A stretch of 64,000 bases of DNA from Pseudomonadota bacterium (lineage in GTDB: Bacteria; Pseudomonadota; Gammaproteobacteria; Steroidobacterales; Steroidobacteraceae). This document shows positions 52,379 to 59,639 of this stretch, piece after piece. Below the pieces are notes generated by a model. The model saw nothing but the letters and a program-made list of their open reading frames with translations, was not told where the DNA came from and searched no databases. The stretch covers positions 2,418,001 through 2,482,000 of the forward strand of contig JBBCGI010000001.1 in assembly GCA_037200975.1 (NCBI GenBank), written 5' to 3'. The position numbers and the translations under genes were made by a program. How positions within the stretch are numbered: position 1 is the stretch's first letter; the number at the start of each line of letters is the position of its first letter.

Positions 52379-53275
52379 ATGAGTGAATTGTGGTCAGCAG
52401 CTCAGCTCGCCGTATTCGCCCGGGTCGTCGAGCTCAACGGCTTCTCCGCCGCCGCGCGTGCCTACCAGGTGCCGAAAGTCGCCATCAGTCGCGCCATCGC
52501 GGATCTGGAAAAATCCATCGGCGTGCAGCTCATGAAGCGTACCACCCGGCGTATTTTTCTCACCGCCGCGGGCGAGGCCGTCCTGCCGCACGCGCGCGCC
52601 ATCGGCATCGAGGTCGAGAAGGTACGCCAGCTCGCGGAAGGCTTCGCGACAAAGAGCACCGGCCCGCTGCGCGTCATCGCCGATCCGACCTACGGCCGCG
52701 TGTTGCTGGCGCCGCTCGTGCCGCGATTCCTCGACAGCTTTCCCGACATCGCGCTCGACGTGGTGCTGGATGCGGATGACAGCACGGAGTGGGACGTCGC
52801 CATCCGCGCCGGCAAGTCCGACGACCCGAAACTCGGTGCGCGGCTGCTCGGCGCGCCGCCCGCGGTGTTGTGCGCTACGCCAGCCTATCTGCAAAAGCAT
52901 CCGGCGCCGGAGCGGCCCGAAGGTCTGCGCGATCACGCGCTGCTGACACCCGCCGGCGTCGGAGCCGAGTATCACTTCCAGATGACAAAGGCGTCGGCGC
53001 GCGCCGAAGTGCGCGTTCGCCCCAAACTCGCCGTGGACGATCCAGCGGTGCTGCACAGTGCGACGGTTGCCGGACTCGGCATCGGCCTGCTGCCCGAGTT
53101 CCTGTGCCGCCAAGGCGTGGCCACGGCGAAACTGCGCAAGGTGCTCGCCGATTGGCAGGCTCCCTCCGCTGCGCCACTGTATGCGGTATTTCCCGCCGGC
53201 CTCGAGGACGACCATCGCGTGCGCAGCTTCGTGGAATTCGCCGCCGCGAACATCGTGCCGGCGCTGGCCAGCTGA
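52379..53275 (+). CDS. LysR family transcriptional regulator
   Basis: A 298-residue regulator. The N-terminal winged HTH is MSELWSAAQLAVFARVVELNGFSAAARAYQVPKVAISRAIADLEKSIGVQLMKRTTRRIFLTAAGEAVLPHA. The effector domain (GPLRVIADPTYGRVLLAPLVPRFLDSFPDIALDVVLDADD onwards) is of the CrgA-like branch. ATG 52379 is the family start; the frame is open upstream into the divergent DUF1993 leader. It probably represses or activates DUF1993 through the palindrome between them. The downstream acyl-CoA dehydrogenase, 19 bases away, may be co-transcribed. Confidence 0.94.
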   Translation: MSELWSAAQLAVFARVVELNGFSAAARAYQVPKVAISRAIADLEKSIGVQLMKRTTRRIFLTAAGEAVLPHARAIGIEVEKVRQLAEGFATKSTGPLRVIADPTYGRVLLAPLVPRFLDSFPDIALDVVLDADDSTEWDVAIRAGKSDDPKLGARLLGAPPAVLCATPAYLQKHPAPERPEGLRDHALLTPAGVGAEYHFQMTKASARAEVRVRPKLAVDDPAVLHSATVAGLGIGLLPEFLCRQGVATAKLRKVLADWQAPSAAPLYAVFPAGLEDDHRVRSFVEFAAANIVPALAS

Positions 53276-53294
53276 TTCGAAGGAGGCGCTCTCG

Positions 53295-55112
53295 ATGTAT
53301 CGCGCACCGGTCAAGGATCTCCGGTTTGTTCTCGATGAACTGATCGGCACCGAAGGCTTGCGGGGCTGCCCCGAATTTGCCGAATACTCCAGCGAAACGG
53401 CCGACGCCGTGCTCGGCGAGGCCGCGCGCTTCGCGGAAGTCGTGCTCGAACCGCTGTGCCAGAGCGGCGATCGCGAAGGCGCGTCATGGTCGCCTAATGG
53501 CGTGACCATGCCGGCGGGTTTCCGCGACGCCTATCAGCAGTTCTGCGAGAGCGGCTGGCCGGCCCTGCGCTCGAAGTCCGAATACGGCGGGCAGAACGCG
53601 CCCACCGTGCTCGGCACCGCGGTGGAAGAGCTCTGGGCGGCATCCAATCTCGCATTCAAGCTCTGCCCGATGCTCACCCAGGGTGCCATCGAGGCGCTGC
53701 AGCACTTCGGCTCGCCACAGCAACAGCAGCTGTACCTGCCGAAGATGGTGAGCGGTGAATGGACCGGCACCATGAACCTCACCGAGCCGCAGGCCGGCTC
53801 GGACCTGGCGCAGGTGCGCACCCGCGCGGTGCCCACCGGATCTAACTACCGCATCAACGGGCAGAAGATCTTCATCACCTACGGCGAGCACGACATGGCG
53901 GCCAACATCGTGCACATGGTGCTGGCGCGCATCGAGGGCGCGCCGCCCGGGGTGCGCGGCATCTCGCTGTTCATCGTGCCGAAGTTCCGGGTCAACGCCG
54001 ACGGCACACTCGGACCCCGCAACGACGTGAACTGCGCGTCGATCGAACACAAGCTCGGCATCCACGCGAGCCCCACCTGCGTGATGATGTACGGCGAAAA
54101 CGAAGGCGCGCTCGGTCTGCTGGTGGGCGAAGCCAATCGCGGCCTCGAATACATGTTCGTGATGATGAACGCTGCACGCCTGTCCGTCGGGCTCGAAGGT
54201 TATGCGCAGGGCGAACGTGCCTTTCAACGCGCGGCGGAATGGGCGCGTACCCGCGTGCAGGGCAAACCCCCGGTGCCGCTCGCCAGGATCTCGGGATCGG
54301 CTTCGATGGGCACGGGCTCCTCTCCGGCGCCGATCATCGGGCACCCCGACGTCAAGCGCATGTTGCTGGAAATGAAATCCACGGTCGAAGCCTGCCGGGC
54401 GCTGGCGCTGTACGCCGCTCACCAGCTCGATCTCGGCGCCGCGCATGCGGATGACGCCGTGCGCGCGGCGGCGCAAGCGCGCGGCGACCTGCTGATCCCC
54501 ATCGTGAAAGGCTTCTGCACCGAGGCCGGCATCGACATCGCCTCGACCGGCATCCAGGTGCACGGCGGCATGGGCTACATCGAAGAAACCGGCGCCGCGC
54601 AGATCTTCAGGGATGCGCGCATCACGTCCATCTATGAAGGCACCACGGGCATCCAGTCGAACGACCTGATCGGCCGCAAATTCGGCCGCGACCGCGGCGC
54701 CACGCTGTTTGCCTTCATCGGCGAAATGCAGACGTCGCTCGAGGCGCTCGCCGCCGGCCGCGTCGAGGCGGTCCAGTCGCGCGCGGCGGCGCTCGACGCG
54801 CTGGTGCGGTTGCGCAAGTCTTCGGACAGCTTGCTAGGGTCTTTGTCCACGGCGCCGGATCGCGCCATGGCCGTATCGGTACCGTTTCTCAAGTTGTGCG
54901 GTCTGGCCATCGGTGGCTGGCTGATGGCACGCGCGGCCGATGTCGCGGCGCAAAAACTCGCCGCGGGCACGGCCGACCGGCCGTTCTTCGAAGCGAAGCT
55001 CGCGACCGCGCATTTCTACGGATCGCAAGTGTTGCCAGAAGTGCTGGCGCTGGAACAGATTGTCAGCCACGGCAGCGATGCGGTGGTGGGCACCGATGCC
55101 GCGCTGATTTGA
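53295..55112 (+). CDS. Acyl-CoA dehydrogenase (large, DmdC/FadE5-like)
   Basis: A 605-residue flavoenzyme. A perfect AGGAGG precedes ATG 53295 by eight bases. MYRAPVKDLRFVLDELIG is typical of this large branch. GEWTGTMNLTEPQAGSDLAQVRTRA (FAD/substrate), NGQKIFITYGEHDM, IEHKLGIHASPTCVM, IQVHGGMGYIEETGAAQIFRDARITSIYEGTTGIQSNDLIGRK and an extra C-terminal domain follow. The family includes 3-methylmercaptopropionyl-CoA dehydrogenase (DmdC) and mycobacterial FadE5. The substrate cannot be set from sequence; a medium or long acyl-CoA is likely. It is 19 bases after the LysR gene. Confidence 0.92.
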   Translation: MYRAPVKDLRFVLDELIGTEGLRGCPEFAEYSSETADAVLGEAARFAEVVLEPLCQSGDREGASWSPNGVTMPAGFRDAYQQFCESGWPALRSKSEYGGQNAPTVLGTAVEELWAASNLAFKLCPMLTQGAIEALQHFGSPQQQQLYLPKMVSGEWTGTMNLTEPQAGSDLAQVRTRAVPTGSNYRINGQKIFITYGEHDMAANIVHMVLARIEGAPPGVRGISLFIVPKFRVNADGTLGPRNDVNCASIEHKLGIHASPTCVMMYGENEGALGLLVGEANRGLEYMFVMMNAARLSVGLEGYAQGERAFQRAAEWARTRVQGKPPVPLARISGSASMGTGSSPAPIIGHPDVKRMLLEMKSTVEACRALALYAAHQLDLGAAHADDAVRAAAQARGDLLIPIVKGFCTEAGIDIASTGIQVHGGMGYIEETGAAQIFRDARITSIYEGTTGIQSNDLIGRKFGRDRGATLFAFIGEMQTSLEALAAGRVEAVQSRAAALDALVRLRKSSDSLLGSLSTAPDRAMAVSVPFLKLCGLAIGGWLMARAADVAAQKLAAGTADRPFFEAKLATAHFYGSQVLPEVLALEQIVSHGSDAVVGTDAALI

Positions 55113-55132
55113 CCCAGATCGGAGGAATGGCG

Positions 55133-56092
55133 ATGGACCGAAGAAGTTTTCTTGCGATGGGCGGTGTTGCGGCGGTCGCCGGGGCAACCACCGCTGGCGG
55201 CCATGACATCGGGTTTCCGCACGAACACCTGCCGGACGGCACGATCATTCCCACGGGCTCGCTGCTGACGCGGCGCATCCCGTCGACCGGGGAAGCAATT
55301 CCAGCCATCGGCCTCGGCACCTCGGGTCCGTTCGAAGTCGGCGCGGACGAAGCCGCGCGCGCACCACTGCGCGAAGTGCTGAAGGCGTTCTTCCTCGCGG
55401 GCGCCCGGCTCATCGACACCTCGCCAATGTATTCCACGGCGGAGGCGGTGCTCGGCGACCTGCTCACGCCGGAGCAGCAGGCGAAGGCGTTTGTCGCCAC
55501 CAAGGTGTGGACGCCGGGCTCCGGCAATGCGGCCGAACAGAAAGGCATCGAGCAGATGCAGCGTTCGATGGCGCTGCTCAAACATCCGCGCATTGAGCTC
55601 ATGCAGGTTCACAACCTGGTCGACCTGGAGCCGCACCTGAAGACGCTGCGGCGCTGGAAGGCGGAAGGCAAGATCAAGTACCTCGGCGTGACGCACTACA
55701 CCACCAGTTCTTACCCCGACCTGATCGCCATCATCGAGCGCGAAAAACCCGACTTCGTGCAGTTCAACTATTCGGTGGTGACGCGCGAAGCGGAGCAGCG
55801 GCTGCTGCCGTTGTGCGCCGACAAGGGCGTCGCGGTGATCGTCAATCGCGCCTTCGAAGACGGCAACCTGTTCAGCAAGGTGCAGGGCAAGCCGCTGCCG
55901 CCGTGGGCCGCGGACTTCGGCGCGAAGAGCTGGGCGCAGGTGTTCCTCAAATTCGTGTTGTCGCACCCGGCCGTGACCTGCGTGATCCCGGCCACCGGCA
56001 AGGCGCGCAATCTGGTCGACAATCTCGGCGCCGCGATCGGCAAACTACCCGACGGCAAGCAGCGCGCGCAGATCATCGCCGCGGTGGGTTGA
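55133..56092 (+). CDS. Tat-exported aldo/keto reductase
   Basis: A 319-residue protein with a twin-arginine signal (MDRRSFLAMGGVAAVAGATTAGG, RRSFL motif), then an aldo/keto reductase barrel. The catalytic tetrad seems complete: Asp and Tyr in LIDTSPMYSTAEAVLGDLL, Lys in FVATKVWTPG and His in IELMQVHNLVD. HYTTSSY, VQFNYSVVTREAEQRLLPLC and VIPATGKARNLVDNLGAA follow. ATG 55133 is seven bases after GGAGG; ATG 55127 is too close to it. It follows the acyl-CoA dehydrogenase by 20 bases. Export of an NADPH-type enzyme is unusual. A 41-bp inverted repeat begins right after the stop. Confidence 0.9.
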   Translation: MDRRSFLAMGGVAAVAGATTAGGHDIGFPHEHLPDGTIIPTGSLLTRRIPSTGEAIPAIGLGTSGPFEVGADEAARAPLREVLKAFFLAGARLIDTSPMYSTAEAVLGDLLTPEQQAKAFVATKVWTPGSGNAAEQKGIEQMQRSMALLKHPRIELMQVHNLVDLEPHLKTLRRWKAEGKIKYLGVTHYTTSSYPDLIAIIEREKPDFVQFNYSVVTREAEQRLLPLCADKGVAVIVNRAFEDGNLFSKVQGKPLPPWAADFGAKSWAQVFLKFVLSHPAVTCVIPATGKARNLVDNLGAAIGKLPDGKQRAQIIAAVG

Positions 56093-56180
56093 GTGGTGCC
56101 GGGAAGGGGGTTCCGGGGGTTTCGAAAAATGGGACATTCCCCATTTTTCGAAACCCCCGGAACCCCCTTCCCGGCACCAC
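56093..56180. repeat. Perfect 41-bp inverted repeat (long hairpin) between convergent genes
   Basis: The arms 56093-56133 and 56140-56180 are exact reverse complements over 41 bases, with the six-base loop ACATTC. The outer end is GTGGTGCCGG and the inner end is CGAAAAATGGG. It begins at the first base after the aldo/keto reductase stop and ends four bases before the stop of the convergent sugar dehydrogenase. It would form a very stable hairpin in RNA from either strand, so a bidirectional terminator is possible, although no T-tract follows. It could also be a dispersed REP/REPIN-like element. Confidence 0.97.
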
Positions 56181-56184
56181 CCTC

Positions 56185-57756
56185 CTACGGCGCCTCGATG
56201 AGTTTGTAGAACCGGCTGTCGCGCACGTCCACGAGATACAGCTCCCCATCGAAATCCTGCGCGAACGAGGTGACGTGTACGTCCGAATCCCAGCCGTCGG
56301 CGTAGGAGAGGGGTAGCGTCGGCGCGGTATTCGTCGGAATCGTCCAGATCAACTGCGAGCTGTAGTCGCCGAACACATAGCGTCCGGTGAGCGCCGGGAT
56401 CGCCGTGCCGTGGTAGACGAAGCCGCCGGTCACCGCCTGGCCCACCGGATGCTCGTACTCGGCCACGGGCAGAATGAGCGGCGTCGCAGGGCTGCCGCAG
56501 GTGAGCGCCGTGTCGAGCGTGCCTTCCTTGCAGCGCCAGCCGTAGTTGCCACCCTTGGTGACGAGATCGATTTCCTCGCGCGTATGCGACCCCACGTCGC
56601 CGAGCCACAACGCGCCGGTCGCGCTGTCGAAGGTCCAGCGCCACGGATTGCGGAATCCCCAGGCGAAGATTTCCGGGCAATCGGCGCTGCCGCTGCCGTC
56701 GAGATTGCACAGCGCATTGGCGGCGAATGGGTTGTCCGCGGGAATGCGATACAGACGCCCGGCCGTCGTGCCGCTCACATCGATGCGCAGGATCTTGCCG
56801 AGCAGGTTGTTGGTGAGCTGGCCATTGCCGGCCTGGGCGGAGTCGCTGTCGTCGTTGCCGCCGTCGCCCATGCCGATGTAGAGATATCCATCCGGTCCGA
56901 ACAGCAGATGTCCGCCGTTGTTGTGGCCACCCGGTTGCGCCATCTCGAACACGATCTGTTCGGAGCCGGGGTTGAGGGTCGCGCCATTGTCCGCGGTGGT
57001 GAACACCGACACGCGCAACACGATCACTCCCGGGGTGGTCTCATGCGTGTAGGCCACCCAGGCGCGGTGGTCGGCCGGGAAGTCGGGATGAAAGGCCAGG
57101 CCTAACAACCCGTGCACGTTGCGGAAGACCACGCGGTCGCTGATGTCGAGGACGTTGCTGGTCGCGGTGACGTTGGCGGCATCCGCGAAACTGACGACGT
57201 GGCCATCCTGCTGCACGATGATCCAGCGGCTCGTGTCATGCGGGGCGCGCAGCAGCGAATGGGCGGCGACGGGTCCCGTGGGCCCCTCGAGTCCCGCATA
57301 TACCCTCTGCACTGCGAGACGCAGTGGACCCGGTGGTGGTGACGGCGGGAGCGCCAGCGTGGTCGCACTCGCAGCGCTCGAAGCCGCCGACACATTGGGC
57401 GCAGCGGCGGCATCGACCGCGACAACCGTATAGCTATAAGCGGTGGCGGCAACGAGCGCAGTGTCGGTGTACGAAGTCGCCGTGAGAGTCGCGACCGGCG
57501 TCGCGCCCGCATCGCGGAACACGCGATATTCGGCAATGCCGCTGGCGTCGGTGGACGCGGTCCAGCTCACGAGCACCGAAGTGGGCGATTGAGCCACGGC
57601 GGTCACGCCCACGGGCACCGACGGCGGAGTCGTATCGGCCGCGGGCGGCTGCACGGGCTGCGACGGTGGGGGAGAGGAGCCTTCGCCGCCGCCGCCACAG
57701 GCGGACAGCAAAAGTCCCAGCGACAGCGCCGCCGCGAATGCCATCTTCCGAGTCAT
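56185..57756 (-). CDS. PQQ-type glucose/sorbosone dehydrogenase lipoprotein with FnIII domain
   Basis: A 523-residue predicted lipoprotein. The signal ends LLLSAC, followed by a Gly/Ser/Pro spacer. Residues about 40-135 are a fibronectin type III domain (PSVPVGVTAVAQSPTSVLVSWTASTDASGIAEYRVFRDA). The GSDH beta-propeller follows: RWIIVQQDGHVVSF, GLLGLAFHPDFPADHRAWVAYTHE, GHNNGGHLLFGPDGYLYIGMGDGG, IFAWGFRNPWRWTFDSATGALWLGDVGSHTREEID and GNYGWRCKEG. Such proteins usually oxidise aldose sugars in the periplasm with PQQ. PQQ and calcium binding are expected from the family; I did not check each residue. Confidence 0.9.
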   Translation of the reverse strand: MTRKMAFAAALSLGLLLSACGGGGEGSSPPPSQPVQPPAADTTPPSVPVGVTAVAQSPTSVLVSWTASTDASGIAEYRVFRDAGATPVATLTATSYTDTALVAATAYSYTVVAVDAAAAPNVSAASSAASATTLALPPSPPPGPLRLAVQRVYAGLEGPTGPVAAHSLLRAPHDTSRWIIVQQDGHVVSFADAANVTATSNVLDISDRVVFRNVHGLLGLAFHPDFPADHRAWVAYTHETTPGVIVLRVSVFTTADNGATLNPGSEQIVFEMAQPGGHNNGGHLLFGPDGYLYIGMGDGGNDDSDSAQAGNGQLTNNLLGKILRIDVSGTTAGRLYRIPADNPFAANALCNLDGSGSADCPEIFAWGFRNPWRWTFDSATGALWLGDVGSHTREEIDLVTKGGNYGWRCKEGTLDTALTCGSPATPLILPVAEYEHPVGQAVTGGFVYHGTAIPALTGRYVFGDYSSQLIWTIPTNTAPTLPLSYADGWDSDVHVTSFAQDFDGELYLVDVRDSRFYKLIEAP

Positions 57757-57888
57757 GCCGAAGTCCCACTTTTTATTGGAGTCGTGTGGTCGACAATATG
57801 GGGCGCATGGGTACTCCGCGCCGTCGGACGGGATCGCGTCGCAGGCGCCCGGCCGAGAAAACGGGCGTAGGAAGGCGCCGATCCGGCG

Positions 57889-58548
57889 CTATTTCGCGTC
57901 GATTCGCGCGATCAGCTCATCCATCGAGCGGATCACCGAAGCGCCGCTCGCACGCATTGCCTCGAATGCCGTCCCGGGCGCGTAGCCGATGGCACGCATT
58001 CCGGCGGCGCGGGCAGCGGCCGCGCCCGCGGGTGAATCCTCTATGACGACGCAATCCACGGGCGCCGCGCCGAGCCGCTCCGCCGCCAGTAGATAGACAT
58101 CGGGCGCGGGTTTGGGCCGCGCGACCATCGAGCTCACGTAGATGTGTTCGCCGAACTGGCCCGCGAGTCCCGCGACCTGCAGCGACAGCTGCACGCGTGC
58201 CAGCGGCGACTGCGACGCGACCGCCATGCGATGCCCGCGGCGCCGCAGCGTCTCGATGGCGACGCCGACGCCGTCGACCGCCTTGAGCTCGCGCATGAAT
58301 GCGTGCGCGGTCGCGAACGCCCAGTTGTAGATCCAGGATGAGCCGGGCCGCGTGCCGGTGCGCGCCGCGATCGCATCGAGAACGCCGTCGACCGTCTTGC
58401 CGAGGAACAACGCATGCGCCTCCTCGACCCCGAGCTCCACGCCGAGCGCGTGTAATTGCTCGCTCTCCACCCGGCTCGCGAGGTACTCGCTGTCTATCAA
58501 TACACCGTCGCAGTCGAAGATCAGCGCGGGCAGGGATGAGTCGCTCAA
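57889..58548 (-). CDS. HAD-IA family hydrolase (beta-phosphoglucomutase/phosphatase-like)
   Basis: A 219-residue HAD phosphatase. Motif I is IFDCDGVLIDSE, the cap domain spans about residues 20-95, motif II is VASQSP, Lys lies in MVARPKPAPDVYLLAAERLG and motif III is CVVIEDSPAGAAAARAAGM. The start is TTG 58548 with GAGAGGG just before it. It is third in a leftward run terC - small membrane protein - HAD. Sugar-phosphate phosphatase or mutase activity is likely; the substrate is not determined. Confidence 0.92.
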   Translation of the reverse strand: MSDSSLPALIFDCDGVLIDSEYLASRVESEQLHALGVELGVEEAHALFLGKTVDGVLDAIAARTGTRPGSSWIYNWAFATAHAFMRELKAVDGVGVAIETLRRRGHRMAVASQSPLARVQLSLQVAGLAGQFGEHIYVSSMVARPKPAPDVYLLAAERLGAAPVDCVVIEDSPAGAAAARAAGMRAIGYAPGTAFEAMRASGASVIRSMDELIARIDAK

Positions 58549-58557
58549 ACTACCCTC

Positions 58558-58764
58558 TCAACCCTTGCGCAGGCGCGCGCGCCCGGCGGCCGAAAATATT
58601 GCGATCGGCCACAGCAGCGCCATGCGCAGGCGCGATTGCCAGCGCAGCGAACGGTCCGGCTGGCGTTCGCCCGAAAACAGGTAGCTCGACGTGGCGCTGG
58701 CGGTGAACAGCAACGCGCCGAAGAACCACACCATTCCGAACAATCGCAGCAGTATCGCGGGCAT
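58558..58764 (-). CDS. Small membrane protein, function unknown
   Basis: A 68-residue protein, MPAILLRLFGMVWFFGALLFTASATSSYLFSGE and on, with one strong membrane segment and a weaker second one (LLWPIAIFSAAGRARL). ATG 58764 has GGAG eight bases upstream, and the gene lies 23 bases after terC and 9 bases before the HAD start. That close packing supports it being real. No family was recognised. Confidence 0.65.
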   Translation of the reverse strand: MPAILLRLFGMVWFFGALLFTASATSSYLFSGERQPDRSLRWQSRLRMALLWPIAIFSAAGRARLRKG

Positions 58765-58787
58765 CGCAGCGGCTCCGGTTCACCTGG

Positions 58788-59546
58788 CTACTTCTTGTAG
58801 GGCTCGTGCAATTCCACCGGCGAGGGTTTCGCCTTTTTCTTGCGCATGCGGATGTTGAGCATCTCCACCGCCACCGAGAAGGCCATCGCGAAGTAGATGT
58901 AGCCCTTCGGCACCTTGTGATCGAAGCCCTCGGCCATGAGCATGACGCCGACCACCAGCAGGAACGACAAGGCCAGCATCTTGATCGATGGATGCGCCGA
59001 GACGAACTCACCGATGCCGCGCGCGAACAACATCATCAGGCCGACCGAAGCGACCACCGCGGCGATCATCACCGAAACGTTGTCGACCATGCCGACGGCC
59101 GTGATGATGGAGTCGAGCGAGAACACCATGTCGATGACGATGATCTGCAGGATGACCGCGGCGAAGGCGTTCTTGACCGCGCCGGAGGCGTGCCCCTCTT
59201 CGCCCTCGGTGAGCTGGTGAATCTCCTTGGTGGATTTCCAGACCAGGAACAGGCCACCCGCGATGAGGATCAGATCGCGACCCGAGATAGGTTCGCCGAG
59301 CAGCGTGATCAAAGGCGCGGTGAGGCCGACGATCCACGACAGCACCAGCAGCAGGCCAACGCGCATGAACATCGCGAGGAACAGGCCGATGCGCCGGGCC
59401 CGTTCGCGCTGCACGGGCGGCAGCTTGTCGACCAGGATCGAGATGAAAATGATGTTGTCGATGCCGAGCACGAGCTCGAGCGCCGTCAAAGTGAAGAATG
59501 CGATCCAGACTTGTGGATCGGACAGCAGCGCGAGAATGGCTTCCAT
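58788..59546 (-). CDS. TerC family integral membrane protein
   Basis: A 252-residue protein with seven or so membrane segments. ALELVLGIDNIIFISILVDKLP and VILQIIVIDMVFSLDSIITAVGMVD are the paired acidic motifs of the TerC/YkoY family (compare YgdQ), proposed metal exporters for manganese or calcium. SGRDLILIAGGLFLVWKSTKEIHQ also fits. It leads the leftward terC - small protein - HAD run. I looked upstream for a yybP-ykoY manganese riboswitch and saw none. Confidence 0.93.
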   Translation of the reverse strand: MEAILALLSDPQVWIAFFTLTALELVLGIDNIIFISILVDKLPPVQRERARRIGLFLAMFMRVGLLLVLSWIVGLTAPLITLLGEPISGRDLILIAGGLFLVWKSTKEIHQLTEGEEGHASGAVKNAFAAVILQIIVIDMVFSLDSIITAVGMVDNVSVMIAAVVASVGLMMLFARGIGEFVSAHPSIKMLALSFLLVVGVMLMAEGFDHKVPKGYIYFAMAFSVAVEMLNIRMRKKKAKPSPVELHEPYKK

Positions 59547-59639
59547 GAGTGGGCGCGATATTAGCTCAAGTGGCGATGCGCAATGACAGGCCGGACGAGT
59601 ATTGGTTTACCGCAACGCGTTGTAGTCTTGCGGCCATTC

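Noticed and set aside
59547-59639. yybP-ykoY manganese riboswitch upstream of terC
   Set aside because: Such elements often precede TerC/YkoY genes, but the conserved core was not found on the minus strand here.
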